From: Streptomyces sp. DH12
GTDB lineage: Bacteria; Actinomycetota; Actinomycetes; Streptomycetales; Streptomycetaceae
DNA length: 64,000 bases
Direction: 5' to 3'
NCBI RefSeq assembly: GCF_020873895.1
Contig: NZ_JAHWGT010000011.1
Location: 62,001-126,000 of the forward strand
Below the pieces are notes generated by a model. It saw only the letters and a list, made by a program, of their open reading frames with translations, did not search any database and was not told the DNA's origin. The position numbers and the translations under genes were made by a program. The stretch's first letter is position 1, and each line of letters begins with the position of its first letter. Shown here in pieces: positions 46,278 through 55,662 of the stretch.

Positions 46278-49200
46278 TCAGCGGAGCCTCTGACTTACGA
46301 CCTTCGATACCCCGTCGCCCTGCATCGACACGCCGTAGAGCGCGTCCGCGACCTCCATGGTCCGCTTCTGGTGCGTGATGACGATGAGCTGCGAACTCTC
46401 CTGCAGCTCGCGCATGATCCGGATCAGCCGCCGGAGGTTGGTGTCGTCCAGCGCCGCCTCCACCTCGTCCATCACGTAGAACGGGCTCGGTCGGGCCTTG
46501 AAGATCGCCACCAGCATCGCGACGGCCGTCAGGGAGCGCTCGCCGCCGGACAGCAGCGACAGCCGCTTGACCTTCTTGCCCGGCGGCCGGGCCTCCACCT
46601 CGACGCCCGTGCCGAGCAGGTCGTCCGGGTCCGTCAGGACCAGCCGCCCCTCCCCGCCGGGGAACAGCCGCGCGAAGACGCCCTCGAACTCCCGGGCGGT
46701 GTCCCGGAACGCCTCCGCGAAGACCTGCTGCACGCGCTCGTCGACCTCCTTGACCACCTGGAGCAGGTCGGCGCGGGTCCGCTTGAGGTCCTCCAGCTGC
46801 TCGGAGAGGAACCGGTGGCGCTCCTCCAGTGCCGCGAACTCCTCCAGGGCGAGCGGATTCACCTTCCCGAGCTGCTGGTACGCCCGTTCGGCCGCCCTGA
46901 GCCGCTTCTCCTGCTCGGCGCGGTCGAAGGGCCGCACCCGCGCGTCGTCCGCGGGGCCGGAGCCGTCGTCCCCGGTCCCGCCCGGTGCGGGCGGCTCGGG
47001 AACGGGCGGCTCCTCGCCGGGGGCGGGCGGGGCGGCCGGCACCGGCTGGTCGGGGCCGTACTCGGCGACGAGCACGGCGGGATCGACCCCCAGCTCCTCC
47101 AGCGCCCGGGTCTCCAGCTGCTCGATGCGCAGCCGCTTCTCGGCGCCCAGGACCTCGCCTCGGTGGACGGAGTCGGTCAGCTTGTCGAGTTCGGCCTTCA
47201 GCTCCCGGCCGCGGGCGCGGGCGTCGGCCAGCTCGCGTTCGCGCACGGCCCGGCCCTCCTCGGCCGCGGACCGCTCCGCCTCGGCGCGCACCAGGGACAC
47301 CTCCACGTGAGCGAGGAGCTGCCGGGCGCCGGACGCGACGGCCGCGGCGACCTCCGCCTCGTGGCGCAGCCGGGCGCGGTGGCGCTCGGCGCGCGCCCGG
47401 GCCTCGCGCTCGGCGCGGGCGGCGCGGTCCAGGGAGTCGGCCCGGCCGGCGAGGGCCTTGACCCGCTCCTCGTGCGTACGGGCCTGGAGGCGCGCCTCCA
47501 TCTCGGTCTGGCGGGCGTTGGCGCCGTCGGCGGCGAGCCGGTCCCGTACCGACGTGTCGGGTTCGTCCTCGCCGGGGACCTCCTGGGCGACGAGGAGCCG
47601 CTCGGCCAACTCCTCCGCCTCCGCCGTCGCCCGTTCCAGGGCCTCCCGGGCGCGGGCGACCGCCGCGTCGGCCCGCTCGGCCTCGCCCGCGGCGCCCTTG
47701 GCCTGCCCGGCGAGGCCGCCGAGCCGCTGGGCGACGGCCGACTTCTCCCGGTCGGCGGCGCGGCGTCGCTCCCCCAGCTCCTCGACGCGGGCCGCGCACG
47801 CCTGCCGCCGCTCGGTCGCCTCCTCCTGCGCCGCGGCCAGTTCCCGGCACCGTACGGCCAGCTCGGCGAGGTCGGCGGCGGCCTCGTCGACGGACGCCCG
47901 CACCTCCAGGAGGCTGGGGGCGCCGGCGGAGCCGCCGTGCGCGAAGTGGGCGGCCAGGAGGTCGCCGTCGGAGGTGACGGCCGTCAGGCCGGGGCGCGCG
48001 CGCAGCAGCGCCTCGGCGTCCTCCAGGGTGCCGACGACCGCGACGTCCCGCAGCAGTCGCCGGACGGCCGGCATCAGCTCGCCGGGGCCGCGCACCAGCT
48101 CGGCGGCGGGCAGCGCACCACCCGGCAGGCCGGGGTCCGGTGCGGCGGCGGACAGCTGCGGCGCTCCCTGCGCGTCGGGCCCCGCCGACTGCGGCCCCTG
48201 CTCGTGGGGCCCCTGCCCCTCGGCCCCCGCCGGCTGCGGTTCCTGCGTCTCGGGTGCCGTCGGCCGCGGTGGTTCCGGCGCGCCGGACACGAGCAGGGAG
48301 GCCCGGCCGGCGTCCTCCTTGCGCAGCAGGCGGATCGCCTCGGCGGCGGTCGCCGGGCCGGTCACGGCGAGCGCGTCGGCGGCCGCGCCGAGGGCCGCGG
48401 CGATCGGCACCTCGTGGCCGGGGGTGACGGTGAGCAGTTCGGCGGCCGGGCCGAGGAGGCCGGTGAGCCGGTCGGCCGCGTCGAGCAGGGCGCCGGTGCC
48501 GTCCTTGCGGCGCAGGCCGAGGGAGAGCGCCTCGTGCCGGGCCTGGGTGGCGGCGCGGCGGCGCTCGGCGGCGGTGAGCGCCTCGCGGCCGGCGGTGAGG
48601 GCGGCCTCGGCGGCGGCGAGTTCGCGCGCGGCGGCCTCGTGGGCCGCCGCGAGGTCCGCGTCGCCCGCGTCGAGACCGTCGACCTCGGTGCGCAGCGCCT
48701 GGTACTCCTCCTGTGCGGCGGCGGCACGTTCGCGGGCCTCGTCGCGGGCGGCGGACAGCCGGTCGATCTCCGCCTGGGCGGCGCCGGCCCGGGAGCGGGC
48801 GGCGCCGGCCTGGCCGCTGAGCCGGGCGAGCCCCTCGCGGCGGTCGGCGATGGCGCGGGCGGCGTCCCGCAGCCGGCGCTCCTCCACGGCGAGGGCCTGT
48901 TCCAGCTCGGCCCGGTGGGCGACGGTGTCCTCCAGGGCCCGTTCGGCCGCCTCCAGGGCCGCCGTCAGCTCCGCCTCCTGCTCACGGACGCGGGCTGCCT
49001 CGCGCTCCAGCTCCTCCGGGTCGCGGCCGCGCCGCTCCTCGACGGGTGAGGCGGTGGCGCTGGTCACCCGGGCGTCGGCCAGCGAGACGGTGCCGCGCAC
49101 CCGCTCGGCCAGCCGGGACAGCTCGTACCAGGTGTGCTGTGCGCGCTCCAGGCGCGGGGCGAGGCGGCGCACCTCGTCCTCCAGGGCGGCCTCGCGCACC

Positions 49201-49997
49201 AGGGCGGCCCTCAGGTCCGCCTCGGCGCGCTCCTTGCGCTCGCGTAGCGCCGCCTCGTCGGCGATCTCCGCGTCGAGCGCCGCCCGGAGGCGTACGAGGT
49301 CGTCGGCGAGGAGCCGCAGGCGGGCGTCGCGCAGCTCGGCCTGGATGACGGCGGCGCGGCGGGCGACGGCGGCCTGCCGGCCGAGCGGTTTGAGCTGCCG
49401 CCGCAGTTCGTCGGTGAGGTCCTGGACGCGGGCGAGGTTGGCGCGCATCGCGTCGAGCTTGCGCAGCGCCTTCTCCTTGCGCTTGCGGTGCTTCAGGACG
49501 CCGGCGGCCTCCTCGATGAACGCGCGGCGGCCCATCGGGTCGGCGTGCAGGACGGAGTCGAGCCGGCCCTGGCCGACGATCACGTGCATCTCGCGGCCGA
49601 TCCCGGAATCGCTCAGCAGTTCCTGGATGTCGAGGAGCCGGCAGGTGTCGCCGTTGATCTGGTATTCGCTGCCGCCGTTGCGGAACATGATCCGCGTGAT
49701 GGTGACTTCGGCGTAGTCGATGGGGAGCGCGCCGTCGGAGTTGTCGATCGTGAGGGAGACCTCGGCGCGTCCCAGGGGCGGTCGGCCGGTCGTCCCGGCG
49801 AAGATCACGTCTTCCATCTTGCCGCCGCGCAGGGTTTTCGCCCCCTGCTCGCCCATGACCCAGGAAAGGGCGTCCACGACGTTCGACTTGCCGGATCCGT
49901 TCGGGCCGACGACGCAGGTGATGCCCGGTTCGAACCGCAGGGTGGTGGCGGAGGCGAACGACTTGAATCCGCGGAGGGTCAGGGCCTTGAGGTGCAC
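46278..49997 (-). CDS. smc: Chromosome partition protein SMC
   Basis: This is a 1239-residue SMC ATPase that compacts and aligns chromosomes with ScpA and ScpB. Head: GPNGSGKSN (31-39), signature LSGGERSLTA, Walker B FYVMDEVEAALDD. Two long coiled-coil arms flank a hinge. Within the hinge, about residues 570-622 form a Pro/Gln/Gly-rich insertion (TAPETQEPQPAGAEG and following), and a second Pro-rich insertion comes before the C-terminal head. GTG 49997. Confidence 0.96.
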   Translation of the reverse strand: MHLKALTLRGFKSFASATTLRFEPGITCVVGPNGSGKSNVVDALSWVMGEQGAKTLRGGKMEDVIFAGTTGRPPLGRAEVSLTIDNSDGALPIDYAEVTITRIMFRNGGSEYQINGDTCRLLDIQELLSDSGIGREMHVIVGQGRLDSVLHADPMGRRAFIEEAAGVLKHRKRKEKALRKLDAMRANLARVQDLTDELRRQLKPLGRQAAVARRAAVIQAELRDARLRLLADDLVRLRAALDAEIADEAALRERKERAEADLRAALVREAALEDEVRRLAPRLERAQHTWYELSRLAERVRGTVSLADARVTSATASPVEERRGRDPEELEREAARVREQEAELTAALEAAERALEDTVAHRAELEQALAVEERRLRDAARAIADRREGLARLSGQAGAARSRAGAAQAEIDRLSAARDEARERAAAAQEEYQALRTEVDGLDAGDADLAAAHEAAARELAAAEAALTAGREALTAAERRRAATQARHEALSLGLRRKDGTGALLDAADRLTGLLGPAAELLTVTPGHEVPIAAALGAAADALAVTGPATAAEAIRLLRKEDAGRASLLVSGAPEPPRPTAPETQEPQPAGAEGQGPHEQGPQSAGPDAQGAPQLSAAAPDPGLPGGALPAAELVRGPGELMPAVRRLLRDVAVVGTLEDAEALLRARPGLTAVTSDGDLLAAHFAHGGSAGAPSLLEVRASVDEAAADLAELAVRCRELAAAQEEATERRQACAARVEELGERRRAADREKSAVAQRLGGLAGQAKGAAGEAERADAAVARAREALERATAEAEELAERLLVAQEVPGEDEPDTSVRDRLAADGANARQTEMEARLQARTHEERVKALAGRADSLDRAARAEREARARAERHRARLRHEAEVAAAVASGARQLLAHVEVSLVRAEAERSAAEEGRAVRERELADARARGRELKAELDKLTDSVHRGEVLGAEKRLRIEQLETRALEELGVDPAVLVAEYGPDQPVPAAPPAPGEEPPVPEPPAPGGTGDDGSGPADDARVRPFDRAEQEKRLRAAERAYQQLGKVNPLALEEFAALEERHRFLSEQLEDLKRTRADLLQVVKEVDERVQQVFAEAFRDTAREFEGVFARLFPGGEGRLVLTDPDDLLGTGVEVEARPPGKKVKRLSLLSGGERSLTAVAMLVAIFKARPSPFYVMDEVEAALDDTNLRRLIRIMRELQESSQLIVITHQKRTMEVADALYGVSMQGDGVSKVVSQRLR

Positions 49998-50141
49998 GGT
50001 CCGGGACTCTACCCGGCGCGTTTCGTTTGGCCCGGGAACGAGCAGGGCAGATCAGTCGGTAAGCGAGGGGGTACGGCTGTCGACACTCCGGTGAAGAAAC
50101 CGGTGTGACGTCCGAGGACTTCTGGTGAAGTGGGGGCGGGA

Positions 50142-50171
50142 AAAGAAAGAAGGGACGCCGAAGCGTCCCTT
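50142..50171 (-). terminator. Rho-independent terminator with UUCG loop
   Basis: On the minus strand AAGGGACGC-TTCG-GCGTCCCTT is followed by CTTTCTTTT: a 9-bp stem, UUCG tetraloop and U-rich tail. It ends the transcript of the 70-residue gene before smc. It is the most classical terminator in the window. Confidence 0.9.
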
Positions 50172-50241
50172 GCATATCTGTTCGCGAGAGTGATTCTCAC
50201 CTTCCCCGAGCTTCAGGCCTGCCTCGGGTGTCCCTGCCGGG

Positions 50242-50454
50242 TCAGGTGAGCGCAGGCTCGCCCTTGGGAACGTCCATGTCGATGCCGTCGAGCAACGGCT
50301 CGCGGTGAGCGGCGGCAGCGGCGAGCGCGTCCTTCTCGGACTGGATCCGTACCAGCTCGGATTCCAGGTCCTGGACGCGCTGCTGAAGCCGTCGCATCTC
50401 GGCGAGCAGTCGCGGGTCGGTACCGCCGACGTAACCGAGAAGCGCCTTTGCCAT
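50242..50454 (-). CDS. Small conserved coiled-coil protein
   Basis: This is a 70-residue cytoplasmic protein. MAKALLGYVGGTDPRLLAEM is followed by a heptad pattern (RRLQQRVQDLESELVRIQSE) and a short acidic end. It is charged, without a signal peptide or enzyme motif. ATG 50454. It lies between smc and acyP on the same strand and is enclosed by its own promoter candidate and terminator, so it is expressed separately. The function is unknown. Confidence 0.8.
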   Translation of the reverse strand: MAKALLGYVGGTDPRLLAEMRRLQQRVQDLESELVRIQSEKDALAAAAAHREPLLDGIDMDVPKGEPALT

Positions 50455-50856
50455 GATGGATGGTCCTCCACACTGAGTGACCGACCGAAGCGGTTGGGTC
50501 GTCGAGGGAAATCGCACCCGCGGTGCTCGGCGGTACTGGTGCCGCTGCGGTTCTCACCGCCGAACAGCCAGGGTGCGCGGGGCTTCCAGAGTCTCACCAA
50601 AAAGTTTGACGGTCAACACGATCACGCCCTGCATCGACGGGCAACCGGGGGGTCTCAGGCCGCCGAACGTACGGCGGCGCCTCGCGCGCGGTGCCCGGAG
50701 GGGCGTGGAGATCATCCTTGCGCGCCGGGACGGCCATCACAACCCCTTCTCGGCAATCACCTGCCCATTTCTCTTTCCCGGGGCCACGTGCGCGCTCCCC
50801 CGGACACCCTCCGGAAGTGATCCGCACCCCTCGGTACGGAAAGCCGCGACCCTCGT
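50455..50856. other. Gap between acylphosphatase and the small coiled-coil gene, 402 bp
   Basis: It holds the promoter candidate at 50588-50616 and is otherwise without a supported gene. The leader of the small gene would be about 130 nt long, unexpectedly long for a 70-residue product. Confidence 0.5.
50588..50616 (-). promoter_or_regulatory. Candidate promoter of the small coiled-coil gene
   Basis: TTGACC (50616-50611), a 17-nt spacer that includes an AAACTTTTTGG run, then GACTCT (50593-50588). The -35 is good and the -10 weak. Confidence 0.4.
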
Positions 50857-51138
50857 CTAGCGGATCGCGAATCCCTCGTATCCGCCGCGCGGCGTGTCCC
50901 AGATCTCAGTGACTCCGTCGACGCGGCCGGGTGTGTCGTCGGAGCGCAGCCATTCCAGGAGACGGTGGCAATTCTCACTCGGTCCTTCGGCGACGACCTG
51001 GACCCGGCCGTCCTCGAGGTTCAGGGCGAAGCCGGTCAGCCCACCGATCTCCAGGGCGTTCGCCCTGGTGAACCAGCGGAACCCCACTCCCTGCACCCGT
51101 CCGCGCACCCATGCCGTGAGCCTTGCCTCGTCGTTCAT
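50857..51138 (-). CDS. acyP: Acylphosphatase
   Basis: This is a 93-residue hydrolase of acyl phosphates. The active-site loop with catalytic arginine is [15 protein letters not shown], and the asparagine is in [17 protein letters not shown]. Length is normal for the family. ATG 51138. Confidence 0.94.
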   Translation of the reverse strand: MNDEARLTAWVRGRVQGVGFRWFTRANALEIGGLTGFALNLEDGRVQVVAEGPSENCHRLLEWLRSDDTPGRVDGVTEIWDTPRGGYEGFAIR

Positions 51139-51312
51139 GGCTGCACGCTAACCGGCCGCCGCCGGCCGGAGCACCTCCCTGCCGCGTGCCGGTGGCGTAC
51201 AGTCCCGACCCAGCGAGCCTCACCCGTTCGGCCGTGCCCCACCGGCACCTCCGGGCCTCCGGGGCCGCAGGACGACCGCAGGACCAGCAGCTGAACGCAG
51301 GAGGCAGAGCAG

Positions 51313-52272
51313 ATGGGACGCCATCGACGCTCCGGCGCCGCGCCCGCACCCGACGGGCGGGAGGCGTACGGCCCGACCCCGTCCGGCGCCGACGGCCCGA
51401 CCCCCGGACACCGGGGCGCCCGACGGCGCAAGCGCGCCCTGCCCGTGCGCGGCGGGCTGCTCGGCGCCTCGGCCGCCATGGCGGTGGGCGCCGTCGCCGT
51501 GGCGTCGGGGCTGCTGCCCGGCGGCGAGACGTTCACCCTCGGCAGCGGCACCGGCGGCACGCCCGGCGGGCACATACGCTCCAGCAGCGCCCCCGACCTG
51601 GGCACCCAGGGCAGCACCTCCCCCGCGCCCGCCGCCACCGCGGCCCCCGCCTCCCGTACGCCGGCGCCCCAGGCGGCGCCCAGCGCGCCACGCCCCTCGG
51701 CGACCCGGTCGCGGACGGCCGCGCCGAAGCCCCCCGCCCCCTCGCCGACGCCGCCCGCGAAGCCGTCCCGCACGAAGACCCCGCCGCCGGCGCCCGAGCG
51801 CACCACTCCCCCACCGGCCCCGCGCCCCACGCCGAGCGCGCCCGCCCCGCAGCGCACGAGCGCACCGCCCGCCCCGCAGTCACCGACCAGCCGGGCCATG
51901 GCCGCCGAGGCGGCGGTCCTCGCCCTGGTCAACCAGGAGCGGGCGACGTTCGGCTGCGGCCCGGTGCGCGCCTCGACCGACCTCGGCGACCTGGCGCGGG
52001 CCTACAGCCAGGACATGGCGGAGCGGGGCTTCTTCGCCCACACCGACCCCGACGGCGACGACCCGTGGGCCCGCGCGGCCCAGGCGGGCGTCGAGGGCCT
52101 GGCCGCCGAGAACATCGCCCGCGGCCAGGCGGACGCGAAGGCCGTCATGGACGCGTGGATGAACAGCGAGGGCCACCGCGCCAACATCCTCAACTGCGAC
52201 CTGAAGCGCCTGGGCGTCGGAGTCCACTTCGGCCCGGGCGGGCCCTGGTGGACGCAGAACTTCGGCTTCTGA
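51313..52272 (+). CDS. Secreted or membrane-anchored CAP-domain (SCP/PR-1) protein
   Basis: This is a 319-residue protein. A cytoplasmic basic N-terminus is followed by one hydrophobic segment (LLGASAAMAVGAVAVASGLL), a Pro/Ala/Ser/Thr linker of about 110 residues, and a C-terminal CAP domain: ALVNQERATFGCGPVRASTD, GFFAHTDPDGDDPW, AENIARGQ, WMNSEGHRANILNCD. The CAP histidines and glutamates are retained. ATG 51313 follows GCAGGAGG. The role is unknown; related proteins are extracellular. Confidence 0.85.
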   Translation: MGRHRRSGAAPAPDGREAYGPTPSGADGPTPGHRGARRRKRALPVRGGLLGASAAMAVGAVAVASGLLPGGETFTLGSGTGGTPGGHIRSSSAPDLGTQGSTSPAPAATAAPASRTPAPQAAPSAPRPSATRSRTAAPKPPAPSPTPPAKPSRTKTPPPAPERTTPPPAPRPTPSAPAPQRTSAPPAPQSPTSRAMAAEAAVLALVNQERATFGCGPVRASTDLGDLARAYSQDMAERGFFAHTDPDGDDPWARAAQAGVEGLAAENIARGQADAKAVMDAWMNSEGHRANILNCDLKRLGVGVHFGPGGPWWTQNFGF

Positions 52273-52284
52273 GGTCCCCGCAGG

Positions 52285-52554
52285 TCAAGCGACGTACGAC
52301 TCTTCGCGGGCCGTCTTCGGGCCGTCATCGGTGGCGGAGGCGGCCCGGACCGCGTCCACGGCGGCGCGCGTACGGGCCTGGCCCGACGGCGTCGGGTGGA
52401 TGCGTCCGCGGGGTGTAGCCCGGGTCAGGGGACCGAGGCACTCGCCCAGGGCCTTGCCCTTTCCCCCGCCTCCGGCAGCACGTGGCCCGGCCAGGGCGGA
52501 GCCGACGGGCTCGGGCAGGGGAACGTCCCTTTCCCGGCTGCACTCCCGGGTCAG
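52285..52554 (-). pseudogene. C-terminal remnant of an unrecognised gene
   Basis: An open stretch of about 90 codons without any ATG, GTG or TTG start ends with a TGA at 52285 (product ends TAREESYVA). It includes GRIHPTPSGQARTRAAVDAV, whose codon use looks protein-coding. Upstream it is cut off by a stop at 52557. I cannot name the parent family. It is the only thing I see in the 384-bp gap between the CAP and lipoprotein genes. Confidence 0.4.
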
Positions 52555-52656
52555 TCACCGGCGGACGATCGACCCGCACGCCTCGGTGCGAGGTGGAATC
52601 ACCTCCCAGCCGTGCCCCAGGCATGACGACGCCGGAGACGCGGTGAAGCCGCCAGG

Positions 52657-53445
52657 TCAGTAGTCGTACGGCTGTTCGTTTGGTTTGCCGTTGCAGTGTG
52701 CCCACGTGCAGACGCCGTGCCAGTACTCGGTGCGCGAGGAGGTGTAAAGGTCCGCGGTCAGGTCGGCCACCTGGGAGCGGGTCGGGCCGGGGGTTCCGTC
52801 GCGCTTCTGCCGAGGGTCGGCGACGGCCACGGCGGCCACGATGCTGTGGTCGGCCAGGACGCAGATGGGCACCCGCATCGCCGGGGCGGAGCGTGGTCTC
52901 ACCGAGCCCATGCGCTTGAGATCGGCGTCCTGGCACTCGATCAGAACGCCGTGGAGGCCGGCAGGGGCGAACCGCACGCGGGAGCCGACCAGCTCGCCGC
53001 GGAAGGCCTGCTCCCCGTCGGCGATCGCCTCGAAGAACCTGTCGAGCGCGGTGGCCGGGTCGGCGATCGTCCCCCAGAGGCCGTCGACCAGCAGCGTTCT
53101 GGGCCCGTACCGGTACTGGGCCCGCGCGACGGCGGGGTCCTTGACGCCGATCGCCTCCTCCCTGACCGGACGCCCCACCTCGGTGCGTGCGATGTAGCAG
53201 TCCGCGTTCGACGGCGCCCCCTCGCACTCCCTGGTGGAAAGGTCCTTCAGGTACTCCGAGAACTTCCGGTAGTGACCGACCGAATCGGCCGGGGTCAGCA
53301 TGTAGCCCTTCGTCACCGGGTCCACGCTCTGCTGCGCCGGCGCCGAGGGCGACAGAACGCAGCCGCCGCCTGCGAGCGCCATGCCGGCAACCGCCAGGGC
53401 GACAGCCGCCAGGGCCTTGAGTCTTCTGACGCGATGGCCGCGCAC
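52657..53445 (-). CDS. Secreted lipoprotein of unknown function
   Basis: This is a 262-residue exported protein. A basic N-terminus, a hydrophobic stretch and the lipobox LAGGGC give an anchored lipoprotein. The mature part has four to five cysteines (ECEG, DCYIA, ECQDADL, VCTWAHC) that could form disulfides. No domain is recognised. GTG 53445 follows AAGGGGG by 7 nt; ATG 53481 lacks a ribosome site. It lies in the least conserved part of the window. Confidence 0.75.
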   Translation of the reverse strand: MRGHRVRRLKALAAVALAVAGMALAGGGCVLSPSAPAQQSVDPVTKGYMLTPADSVGHYRKFSEYLKDLSTRECEGAPSNADCYIARTEVGRPVREEAIGVKDPAVARAQYRYGPRTLLVDGLWGTIADPATALDRFFEAIADGEQAFRGELVGSRVRFAPAGLHGVLIECQDADLKRMGSVRPRSAPAMRVPICVLADHSIVAAVAVADPRQKRDGTPGPTRSQVADLTADLYTSSRTEYWHGVCTWAHCNGKPNEQPYDY

Positions 53446-53903
53446 GACCGTGCCCCCTTGGTTCGCCGTCTTGCCGATCATGTGTTTTCGACCAGGGGAA
53501 GGGGTGAAAGGTTGCCTTGACTTCCGGAACGGACGGCACAGGTGGGCCTCTCGCCAGGCCGATCCTCATCCGTGTACGTCCCCGGACCGAGACGGCTCGG
53601 CGCAGGGACGGAGGGCAGGCCGCTCCTGCCCTCCGGGCCGTCCGGCCGGTCGGAGGGGGCCGGCGAGACGCCACACACGGCCACCGACGACTGAGTCGCC
53701 GATCGCGGCGTTCATCGATCCCACGGCCGCGGGTCAAGGCCTCGGGCCTTGGCTTCTCGGCGGCCCCCGCCGTTCCGCGGGCGGACGACCCCCGTCATCT
53801 GCGGCACGCGCCCCACCCTGGCATCGCCTGTCGTCCGGCCGGAGGCGCCGCCGTCACGCCGAGGCCGCCCAGCCATGGTGCAGCGGCGGGTGGGAGGGCC
53901 GCG
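53446..53903. other. Gap between the lipoprotein and flavodoxin-like genes, 458 bp
   Basis: It contains the lipoprotein leader. The rest shows no gene with a ribosome site and no clear terminator. Base composition is similar to the flanks. Confidence 0.5.
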
Positions 53904-54494
53904 TCAGGTGGTGCGGGCGGTGCGGCCGGCGGTGAAGGTGGCGGCTGTGGTGGCCACGCGGCGGCCGAGGTGTTCGGCCGTGGCGATGTCCGCCTTGTGG
54001 ACCGCCTCGGGGCCCTGGTCGTTGTTGGTCTGGGCGCTCGCGCCGGCGAAGATGCCGAGGCGGTTGAGGTCGTTCTCGGAGCCGGTGCTGGAGTTCCAGC
54101 CCGGCTTGAGGCCGAGGTTGATCCAGTGCATTCCGTGCTGGGCGGCGAGAGTCTGGAAGTAGTGCAGGGTGTGCGGCTTGTCGCCGCTCTTGGAGGCGGA
54201 GTTGGTGAACCCGGCCGCCAGCTTGTCCTGCCAGGCCCCGGTGAACCAGCGTCCGGACGTGGCCTCGGCGAAGGCGTGGAAGGCGCCGGAGGCCGTGCCC
54301 ATGTACGTGGGCGAGCCGAAGACGATCGCGTCCGAGGCGTCCAGCAGCGCCCAGTCGGCCTCGGTCAGCTCGTCGACCCGCAGGAGCCGGGCGGTGGCGC
54401 CGGCGTCGGCGACGCCGTCCCGGACGGCCTCGGCGAGGACGGTGGTGTGGCCGTAGCCGGAGTGGTAGGCGATGGAAACGACGGGCGTGCTCAT
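53904..54494 (-). CDS. Flavodoxin-fold NAD(P)H:quinone oxidoreductase-like protein (WrbA family)
   Basis: This is a 196-residue FMN-binding protein. The phosphate loop is SIAYHSGYGHTTVLAEAV, followed by FGSPTYMGTASGAFHAFAE and TNSASKSGDKPHTL. It probably reduces quinones by two electrons to avoid radical formation. ATG 54494 has AGGAG upstream. No operon partner is visible. Confidence 0.85.
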   Translation of the reverse strand: MSTPVVSIAYHSGYGHTTVLAEAVRDGVADAGATARLLRVDELTEADWALLDASDAIVFGSPTYMGTASGAFHAFAEATSGRWFTGAWQDKLAAGFTNSASKSGDKPHTLHYFQTLAAQHGMHWINLGLKPGWNSSTGSENDLNRLGIFAGASAQTNNDQGPEAVHKADIATAEHLGRRVATTAATFTAGRTARTT

Positions 54495-54669
54495 ACGGTC
54501 TCCTCGTTCGGCGTGGTGCGCGCCGCGCGCCGTGTGCCGACGGTGCTGCGGTGGCGGCTCTCCCCGTCTTCAACGAGCCACGGCGGCGTGCGGCGACGTC
54601 AGCGAGTAGGCGTTCCCGTACGTACGTGTGCCCCGGGCCGCGTCCGGTAGTGGCGCCGGGCGGGGGCGG

Positions 54670-55536
54670 TCAGAGGTGCGGGGCCGGGCGCGGGGCGCGC
54701 TGGCAGCGCGGGCAGAAGTAGCTGGACCGGTTCATCCACGGGCGGCGGCGGATCGGTGTGCCGCACCGCCGGCAGGGCTCGTCCTCGCGCCCGTAGGCGT
54801 CGAGCGACCGGTCGAAGTAGCCCGACTCGCCGTTGACGTTGACGTACAGGCTGTCGAAGCTGGTGCCGCCGACCGCCAGCGCGGCGTTCATGACGTCCCG
54901 GACGTGGCCGAGCAGTTCGTACGAGCGCGGCCGGGTGAGGGCGGCGGTGGGGCGGTCGTAGTGGATCCGGCTGCGCCACAGGGCCTCGTCGGCGTAGATG
55001 TTGCCGACGCCGCTGATGAGGCTCTGGTCGAGCAGGGCCCGCTTGACGGTGGTGCGGCGCAGTCGCAGGGCGGCGTGGAAGGCGGCGTCGTCGAAGGCCG
55101 GGTCCAGGGGGTCGCGGGCGATGTGCGCGATGACGTCGGGCAGCCCCTGCGGGTCGGTCTCGTGGAGGGAGAGCCCGCCGAAGGTGCGCTGGTCGACGAA
55201 GCGCAGCTCGGTGCCGAGGGCGTCGTCGAAGCGTATGCGGACGCGCAGGTGCCGCTCGTCGGGGGCGTCCTCCGGCTGGACGAGGAGCTGGCCGCTCATG
55301 CCGAGGTGGCCGAGGACCGCGGCGTCCGCGTCGTCCAGCGGCAGCCACAGGTACTTGCCGCGCCGCCGGGCCGCGCCGACGCGGTGGCCGGCGAGGCGGG
55401 CCGCGAAGTCCTCGCCGCCCCCGACGTGCCGCCGGACGGCGCGCGGGTGCAGCACCTCCACGGCGGCGACGGTACGGCCGCTCACCCACCGTTCGAGGCC
55501 CCGCCGGACGACTTCGACCTCGGGCAGCTCGGGCAC
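54670..55536 (-). CDS. mutM: Formamidopyrimidine-DNA glycosylase
   Basis: This is a 288-residue base-excision repair enzyme for 8-oxoguanine. The catalytic proline is at the start ([15 protein letters not shown]), the lysine is in the [10 protein letters not shown] region, and the helix-two-turn-helix ([15 protein letters not shown]) precedes a C-terminal zinc finger (C-RR-C-GTPI to FCPRC). It lies downstream of rnc in the common rpmF-rnc-mutM order. Confidence 0.96.
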   Translation of the reverse strand: MPELPEVEVVRRGLERWVSGRTVAAVEVLHPRAVRRHVGGGEDFAARLAGHRVGAARRRGKYLWLPLDDADAAVLGHLGMSGQLLVQPEDAPDERHLRVRIRFDDALGTELRFVDQRTFGGLSLHETDPQGLPDVIAHIARDPLDPAFDDAAFHAALRLRRTTVKRALLDQSLISGVGNIYADEALWRSRIHYDRPTAALTRPRSYELLGHVRDVMNAALAVGGTSFDSLYVNVNGESGYFDRSLDAYGREDEPCRRCGTPIRRRPWMNRSSYFCPRCQRAPRPAPHL

Positions 55537-55631
55537 GGCGCTCCTGGTGGGGGGAGGGGAAGGGCGGGAACGGGGGAAGCCCCGCCGTACCGGGGATCCG
55601 GTGCGACGGGGCGGAAGCGGGTCGGGCGGCC

Positions 55632-55655
55632 GCCCGGCCCCCGAGGGGACCGGGC
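55632..55655 (-). terminator. Hairpin after rnc
   Basis: GCCCGG-n-CCCC and GGGG-n-CCGGGC pair with one internal mismatch around a 2-nt loop, directly after the rnc stop on the minus strand. It may only partly stop transcription toward mutM. Confidence 0.5.
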
Positions 55656-55662
55656 CGCCGCC

